This document shows, one piece after another, positions 15,429 to 19,872 of a DNA stretch of 19,872 nucleotides. The position numbers and the translations under genes are program-made. The notes below the pieces were generated by a model that had not been told where the DNA came from, did not search any database, and worked only from the letters and a program-made list of their open reading frames with translations. How positions within the stretch are numbered: position 1 is the first letter of the stretch; each line of letters begins with the position of its first letter. Source of the DNA: Candidatus Atribacteria bacterium. Its GTDB lineage: Bacteria; Atribacterota; Atribacteria; Atribacterales; Atribacteraceae. The DNA is taken from the NCBI GenBank assembly GCA_018056205.1, contig JAGPGC010000006.1, positions 1 to 19,872 on the forward strand, given 5' to 3'.

Positions 15429-16499
15429 ATGTCTAAGGCGAAAGGTAGTGCCGGAGAAAATAACAATGTTGTGATCAAGGTTTTCGGTATTGGAGGTGGC
15501 GGAGGAAATGCTGTAAACCGAATGATCAAATCGGGATTGATAGGGGTATCATTTGTTGCACTCAATACTGATGTCCAAGTTTTATCACGTTCTCTGGCTG
15601 ATGTTAAGCTCCAAATTGGCTCAAAATTGACTCGAGGTCTTGGGGCTGGAGCTAACCCAGAGATTGGTCGAAGAGCTGCCGAAGAAGATCGAAATAAAAT
15701 ATACGAGGTATTAGAAAACACCGATATGGTTTTTGTAACTGCTGGAATGGGGGGTGGAACTGGAACTGGTGGTGCTCCAGTAGTGGCAAATATTGCCCGT
15801 GAATTGGGTATTTTAACCATTGCTGTGGTCACAAAACCCTTTTCTTTTGAAGGACGTAAGAGAAACCTACAAGCTGAAGAGGGTATAGAGCAACTTAGAA
15901 AAGTAGTGGATGCTCTAATTGTTATTCCTAATGATCGATTACTTCAAGTGACGGAGAAAACAACTTCGATCATGGAAGCCTTTCAGATGGTGGACGATAT
16001 TCTCCTTCAAGGTGTGCAAAGTATTTCTGATTTAATTAATATTCCAGGCATAATCAATTTAGATTTTGCTGACATCCGGACTATTATGGCAAATGCTGGT
16101 ACCTCATTAATGGGAATAGGTAGAGCGAGCGGAGAAAATAAAGCTGCCGAAGCAGCAAAAGTGGCAATTTCCAGCCCACTTTTGGAAACATCTTTTAAGG
16201 GAGCTAAAGGGATACTCTTTAATGTGACGGGTGGGCCGAATTTAGGAATCCTTGAAATAAATAAAGCGGCTGAGATCATTTGTAGTGCTGCTTCAGAAGA
16301 GACAAATATTATTTTCGGAGCGGTTATTGATAAAAATATCAAAGATGAATTGAAAATTACGGTAATTGCCACTGGCTTTGATCACAGTGGAGAACCAGAC
16401 CAAAAGGAAAAGCAGGATTTATTCCAGAAAGAAGTTATTGATTCATTTACCGTTGATGACCTTGATGTCCCAGCATTTTTGAGAAAAAAAATGAAATGA
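15429..16499 (+). CDS. ftsZ: Cell division protein FtsZ
   Basis: FtsZ is the tubulin-like GTPase that forms the cytokinetic ring. The 356-residue protein has [12 protein letters not shown] (21-32), the tubulin signature [10 protein letters not shown] (108-117), the PFxFEGRKR segment (137-145), and the T7 catalytic loop NLDFADIR (210-217) with D212 and D215 present. The globular core ends near 317. Only about 25 residues of linker separate it from the conserved tail [12 protein letters not shown] (343-354) that binds FtsA. This linker is short compared with many bacteria. The gap to ftsA is 18 bases, with GGGGG (15416-15420) as a poor ribosome binding site. The stop overlaps the next gene as ATGA. 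Confidence 0.98.
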   Translation: MSKAKGSAGENNNVVIKVFGIGGGGGNAVNRMIKSGLIGVSFVALNTDVQVLSRSLADVKLQIGSKLTRGLGAGANPEIGRRAAEEDRNKIYEVLENTDMVFVTAGMGGGTGTGGAPVVANIARELGILTIAVVTKPFSFEGRKRNLQAEEGIEQLRKVVDALIVIPNDRLLQVTEKTTSIMEAFQMVDDILLQGVQSISDLINIPGIINLDFADIRTIMANAGTSLMGIGRASGENKAAEAAKVAISSPLLETSFKGAKGILFNVTGGPNLGILEINKAAEIICSAASEETNIIFGAVIDKNIKDELKITVIATGFDHSGEPDQKEKQDLFQKEVIDSFTVDDLDVPAFLRKKMK

Positions 16500-18076
16500 T
16501 TTTTGATGTTTCCCATTTGAAAAATAGCGAACAGGGTGTTTCTTTAACCAATAAAATGGGAAAATACCTTTTTATTGGTTGTTTTCCTGGCCCTTATGAG
16601 ATGGGAATGGCGAATCTTGGATACCAAACAGTTTTAAAGACGGTCTTTGATTGTCCTGATTGGAGGGTTGAAAGGTTATTTTCTAACACTGGGATTCGTA
16701 CTTTTGATAAGAACCTCTCCATATTGGAAGCTGATATTGTTGGTTTTACCCTTGATTTTGAAATCGAAATATTCACTTTGGTTCGGTTGCTTCAGGATTC
16801 AGGGCTAAATGTTTATGCTAAGGAACGTCAGGAAAGCCAGCCGCTGGTTTTAGTGGGTGGTCCCCTGGCTGCTTTGAATCCGGAAATTATTGCTCCTTTT
16901 ACTGATATCGTTTTTGTTGGCGAATGTGAAGAAAGCCTTGCTTACTTACTTGCTGCCTGGGAAGAGGCGAAAAACCTCGGTTTAAGCCGTAAAGAAGTCC
17001 TACTTTATCTAAGTCGTTTCCCTGGTGTTTATGTGCCCCAGTTTTATTATCCTAAGGTTAAAGGTTCTTTTTTTGAAGGTTTTAATAAAGAAAGTATTGT
17101 TCCGGAACGAGTTCATCGTCAATGGGCTGATATAAGTCGCTTTGAAATTTGTTCCCATATTTATTCTCCTCAATCTTATTTTAAAAATATGGGATTGATG
17201 GAAATCAACCGTGGGTGTAGTTATCGGTGCCGCTTTTGTGTGGGTGGGGTTATCTATCGGCCTTTGCGTCAGCGACCGATGGAAATGATTATCAATATTA
17301 TAAACTATTTAAAAAAATATACTTCGCAATTAGGGATTATGGGATCGGATGTACTTTCTCATCCCCAATGGGAAGATATCATGAAATATGCCATAAAAAA
17401 CTCATTAACGGTAAATTTTTCCTCACTCTCAGCGTTAACTCTTTCTCGACATAGGGAATACCTTTCCTATTTGGTAAAATGTGGAGTAAAAACCCTTACC
17501 TTAGCACCAGAAAGTGGGAAAGTCGAGACTCGTCAATTTTTTGGGAAAGGTTTAGATGATGAGACCTGGGTTGATCTTATTCAGAATATTTTCGAATTAG
17601 GAATTCCAAAGGTAAAGCTCTATTTTATTATTGGAAAGACTACTCATGATGCCGACCAGGATTTGGATTTTCTCAGTAAATTATGTCGCCAAACCGATTC
17701 AAATCATCGATTGGCTGTTTCATATAGTTTTTTAATTCCTAAACCCCATACTCAAATGGAGAACCTAACTTCTCTTTCTTTCTTAGAATGGAAAAAAGAT
17801 AAAGAGATCTTCGAGGCGGGATTGAAAAAGTTGAAAATTCGCTATTCAGGCGAAAGCCTTCGTACCGCTTGGTTAGAACTGCTCTTAGCCCGGGCAGATC
17901 GTTTAATAGCTCAAGAGATTCCTCAATTACTAAAACAAAACAATAGTTTAGCTTTTAATCCATGGAAAATCGCTCTCCAAAAAATTGGCAGGGATTTCCA
18001 AGAGTGGCCCAGGCATCCTTGGGAGAGCGATGAGTATCCCTGGTCAATCATCGATAATGAAAAGGATGTTGGTTAG
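16496..18076 (+). CDS. Radical SAM protein with B12-binding-like N-terminal domain, function unknown
   Basis: The 526-residue protein resembles COG1032-type radical SAM proteins, the group that includes TIGR03960-like proteins. Residues about 20-160 look like a cobalamin-binding-type Rossmann domain ([13 protein letters not shown] 30-42, [12 protein letters not shown] 119-130, FVGECEESL 140-148), but no DxHxxG cobalamin motif is seen. The radical SAM core follows the signature C241-S-Y-R-C245-R-F-C248, which holds the 4Fe-4S cluster that cleaves SAM, then APESG (337-341), [12 protein letters not shown] (369-380) and PKPHT (415-419). Such proteins modify RNA, protein or lipids, or build cofactors. 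The substrate cannot be read from sequence. ATG 16496 overlaps the ftsZ stop, so it is likely co-translated with ftsZ. Confidence 0.85.
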   Translation: MIFDVSHLKNSEQGVSLTNKMGKYLFIGCFPGPYEMGMANLGYQTVLKTVFDCPDWRVERLFSNTGIRTFDKNLSILEADIVGFTLDFEIEIFTLVRLLQDSGLNVYAKERQESQPLVLVGGPLAALNPEIIAPFTDIVFVGECEESLAYLLAAWEEAKNLGLSRKEVLLYLSRFPGVYVPQFYYPKVKGSFFEGFNKESIVPERVHRQWADISRFEICSHIYSPQSYFKNMGLMEINRGCSYRCRFCVGGVIYRPLRQRPMEMIINIINYLKKYTSQLGIMGSDVLSHPQWEDIMKYAIKNSLTVNFSSLSALTLSRHREYLSYLVKCGVKTLTLAPESGKVETRQFFGKGLDDETWVDLIQNIFELGIPKVKLYFIIGKTTHDADQDLDFLSKLCRQTDSNHRLAVSYSFLIPKPHTQMENLTSLSFLEWKKDKEIFEAGLKKLKIRYSGESLRTAWLELLLARADRLIAQEIPQLLKQNNSLAFNPWKIALQKIGRDFQEWPRHPWESDEYPWSIIDNEKDVG

Positions 18077-18104
18077 CTAAAAGTAAGAGGGAACTTAGTC
18101 AAAA

Positions 18105-18809
18105 ATGACGAATAGATTCATTAAAAAACGGTTAGAAATAATACAAGAAAATATTTTGCTCTCCTGTCAAAAATCAGGTAGAAAAAGCGATGAAATTAAG
18201 ATCATTGCTGTTACTAAAGGGATAAATGTTGATTTCATGCAGGAAGCATTAACCTGCGGTTTAAACCGTTTTGGTGAGAATCGAGTTCAAGAAGCGGAAC
18301 AAAAGAGGATATATTTTCAAGAAAAACCAATTGAATGGCATTTTATTGGGCAGTTACAAAGGAACAAAATTCCAAAAGTGGTAGAATATTTCCAGTATAT
18401 TCATTCTTTAGATCAAGTAAACCAATTGCAAGCTTTAGAAAAACGTTTGAAATTACAAAAAAAGGATCCTTTCCCGGTTTTTATACAAATTAATTTAACT
18501 GGGAAGGAAACTCAAGCCGGCTTAGAAAAGCAGAATGTTATTCCTTTTTTAGAATCGATGCAATTTTATAGTCGCATCCGAGTCAAGGGTTTAATGACCA
18601 TTGGTCCGCAGGGGAATCCGGATGAAATTCGGCGAGTTTTCCGAGAGCTTCACCAATTAAAGGAAAAAATTGAAGATAAAAATTATAGTTGGGTTTCTCC
18701 AAGGTTAGATTTGTCAATGGGAATGAGCGATGATTATCCCATAGCGGTTGAAGAAGGAGCAACTTATCTTCGATTAGGACGTTGCCTTTTTGGAGAAAGG
18801 AGTTATTAG
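18105..18809 (+). CDS. YggS/YlmE-family pyridoxal-phosphate homeostasis protein
   Basis: This is a single-domain PLP-binding TIM-barrel protein (PLPBP/YggS/YlmE family) that controls free PLP levels and affects amino-acid metabolism. It has no well-defined catalytic reaction. The 234-residue protein has AVTKG with K38 as the expected PLP-binding lysine, GENRVQEAEQK (57-67), HFIGQLQRNK near 79-88, and the C-terminal phosphate-binding segment LSMGMSDDYPIAVEEGATYLR. It stands 28 bases after the radical SAM gene. AAGAGGGA at 18085-18092 is 12 bases before ATG 18105, so initiation may be modest. Its position after ftsZ and before proC and divIVA resembles ylmE in Firmicutes. Confidence 0.93.
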   Translation: MTNRFIKKRLEIIQENILLSCQKSGRKSDEIKIIAVTKGINVDFMQEALTCGLNRFGENRVQEAEQKRIYFQEKPIEWHFIGQLQRNKIPKVVEYFQYIHSLDQVNQLQALEKRLKLQKKDPFPVFIQINLTGKETQAGLEKQNVIPFLESMQFYSRIRVKGLMTIGPQGNPDEIRRVFRELHQLKEKIEDKNYSWVSPRLDLSMGMSDDYPIAVEEGATYLRLGRCLFGERSY

Positions 18810-19616
18810 ATGAAACCATCTATTTTGATGATAGGTTGTGGGAATATGGGGAGTGCTTTGGTTCGCGGGCTTTGTCTTGATAAATGGCAAACCAAGTATG
18901 ATATTTGCCTTTATGATAAAGTTATATCCAAAGCTATTCAAATCTCCAATGAATATGGTTTATCTTATATTACTAATTTAGGTGAAGTAAAATCGGAGCC
19001 TGCTTTTATTTTTTTAGTAGTCAAACCTAATCAAATAGAAGGGGTTTGTCATAGCCTCACTCAATTTAAAAGATCAATCTTTGTATCCTTAGCAGCGGGA
19101 GTTACCCAAGAACAATTACAGAAATACTTAGGCCAAGGACAACCTATCGTCAGAATGATGCCAAACTTGGGAGTTGAGGTAGGAGAAGGAGTGGTAGCTC
19201 TTAACTTTAATTCATTTTTAAGCGAAGAGAGTCGTGAGGATCTTTTATTTTTATTTTCCTCTCTTGGTTGGGTATTTGAAGCTGATGAAGGGGAATTTGA
19301 TCAGATTACTGCTTTAAGTGGGAGCGGACCGGGATTGGTGGCGGTTTTTTTGGAGGCGATGATGGATGCCGGAGTGAACCTTGGTTTACCTTGGGAAAAG
19401 AGTCTGAAAATAGTGGTTCAAACCCTGTTAGGTACGGCATTTTGGTTAAAGAAAAAAGATTGTCATCCTGGTTTATTGAAAAATATGGTTTGTTCTCCTG
19501 GAGGAACAACTATTGCCGGAATAAAACGACTGGAGTTATCAGGTTTTAGAGGCATGGTAATGGATGGAATTGAAGCCGCCAGTAAACGAGCAAAAAATAA
19601 TAGGGTTGAGGAGTGA
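18810..19616 (+). CDS. proC: Pyrroline-5-carboxylate reductase ProC
   Basis: ProC catalyses the last step of proline synthesis, NAD(P)H-dependent reduction of 1-pyrroline-5-carboxylate to proline. The 268-residue protein has the N-terminal dinucleotide fold with G9-C-G-N-M-G14, VVKPNQ (70-75), SLAAGV (93-98) and RMMPNLGVEVGEGV (115-128). The C-terminal dimerisation domain carries ALSGSGPG (168-175) and the family signature CSPGGTTIAGIKRLE (228-242). AAAGGAG at 18796-18802 lies 7 bases before ATG 18810, directly after the upstream stop. Pairing with a YggS-family gene is common in bacteria. divIVA begins 5 bases after its stop. Confidence 0.96.
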   Translation: MKPSILMIGCGNMGSALVRGLCLDKWQTKYDICLYDKVISKAIQISNEYGLSYITNLGEVKSEPAFIFLVVKPNQIEGVCHSLTQFKRSIFVSLAAGVTQEQLQKYLGQGQPIVRMMPNLGVEVGEGVVALNFNSFLSEESREDLLFLFSSLGWVFEADEGEFDQITALSGSGPGLVAVFLEAMMDAGVNLGLPWEKSLKIVVQTLLGTAFWLKKKDCHPGLLKNMVCSPGGTTIAGIKRLELSGFRGMVMDGIEAASKRAKNNRVEE

Positions 19617-19621
19617 CGGGC

Positions 19622-19872
19622 ATGGATTTGAAACCAGAAAAAATATTAGAGGTCGAATTCAGTCGTTCCTTCCGCGGGTTTAATGAAGATGAAGTAAATG
19701 AATTTATTGAAGAAATAGCATCAGCAGTTGAAGCCATTCAAAAAGAAAAAGAAAAATTACAGCAGGAAAATGATGAATATAAGCGGAAAGTAAAGGAATT
19801 GACCCAATATGTGAATCGCTTAGAGGGAAATTTGGAAGAATGGAAAAAGCAATTGGAGATTGAAAAAGAATT
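19622..19872 (+). CDS. divIVA: DivIVA-family coiled-coil protein (partial, cut by window end)
   Basis: DivIVA proteins bind negatively curved membrane at poles and septa and recruit division or growth factors. Only the first 83 residues are present. The N-terminal lipid-binding domain is clear: VEFSRSFRGFNEDEVNEFI (11-29), with F17 and R18 at the positions of the membrane-inserting residues of the B. subtilis protein. From about residue 35 a strongly charged, Glu/Lys-rich coiled coil begins and runs off the window. The start ATG 19622 is supported by GAGGAG at 19608-19613. Orthologues in other lineages (GpsB, Wag31-like) share this domain, and the missing C-terminus would tell which type it is. 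Confidence 0.9.
   Translation, partial: MDLKPEKILEVEFSRSFRGFNEDEVNEFIEEIASAVEAIQKEKEKLQQENDEYKRKVKELTQYVNRLEGNLEEWKKQLEIEKE

Noticed and set aside
15365..15832. Open frame of 155 codons on the minus strand opposite ftsA/ftsZ
   Set aside because: The Pro/Ser/Thr-rich translation reflects the antisense of Gly-rich FtsZ codons. There is no homology and no start signal.
18077..18104. Possible terminator or promoter between the radical SAM gene and the yggS-type gene
   Set aside because: The 28 bases hold no hairpin with a T-run and no convincing -35/-10 pair, so the genes are taken as one transcription unit.
1..19872. tRNA, rRNA, CRISPR, transposase or phage-type content
   Set aside because: None was found on either strand. 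The window is ordinary core-genome coding sequence apart from the points listed.

Overview
The window is an almost complete dcw (division and cell wall) cluster on the + strand of an A+T-rich bacterium. It carries 15 canonical dcw genes in a row, then a four-gene tail that is cut off by the right edge. Apart from about 350 bases at the left end, it is coding throughout. No RNA genes, insertion sequences or CRISPR arrays were seen.

Layout. 1-276 is non-coding and holds a short hairpin and a longer imperfect inverted repeat. 277-357 is the control region: a sigma70-type promoter (TTTACA, 17 bases, TATATT), a run of five GTGG boxes at 11, 10, 10 and 10 base spacing that look like a MraZ operator, and a strong ribosome binding site that fixes the mraZ start at GTG 358. 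Then come mraZ, rsmH, ftsL, ftsI (PBP), murE, murF, mraY, murD, ftsW, murG, murC, murB, ftsQ, ftsA and ftsZ (358-16499), followed by a radical SAM gene of unknown function, a YggS/YlmE-type PLP protein, proC, and the start of a divIVA gene.

How the genes work together. MurC, D, E and F build UDP-MurNAc-pentapeptide from the product of MurB. MraY and MurG convert it to lipid II. FtsW and the FtsI transpeptidase polymerise and cross-link it at the septum. FtsL and FtsQ belong to the divisome core, and FtsA tethers FtsZ filaments to the membrane. RsmH methylates 16S rRNA and MraZ probably autoregulates the operon. At least eight junctions are 4-base stop/start overlaps (ATGA or TTGA), so one long, translationally coupled transcript is likely.

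Organism. The order from mraZ to ftsZ is that of E. coli, except that murB sits where ddlB would be. The downstream yggS-proC-divIVA part resembles the region after ftsZ in Firmicutes, without sepF. The low GC content, frequent TTG/GTG starts and this mixed gene order suggest a deep-branching, possibly anaerobic lineage (Atribacterota- or Thermotogota-like). That is a low-confidence guess.

Most notable points. (1) ftsQ, as written, has its start and ribosome binding site in one frame and the rest of the protein in another. The break falls in a T8/T9 homopolymer region encoding the transmembrane helix, so it is either programmed slippage, a real mutation or a sequence error. (2) The MraZ box array is very regular. 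(3) An uncharacterised radical SAM protein is translationally coupled to ftsZ.
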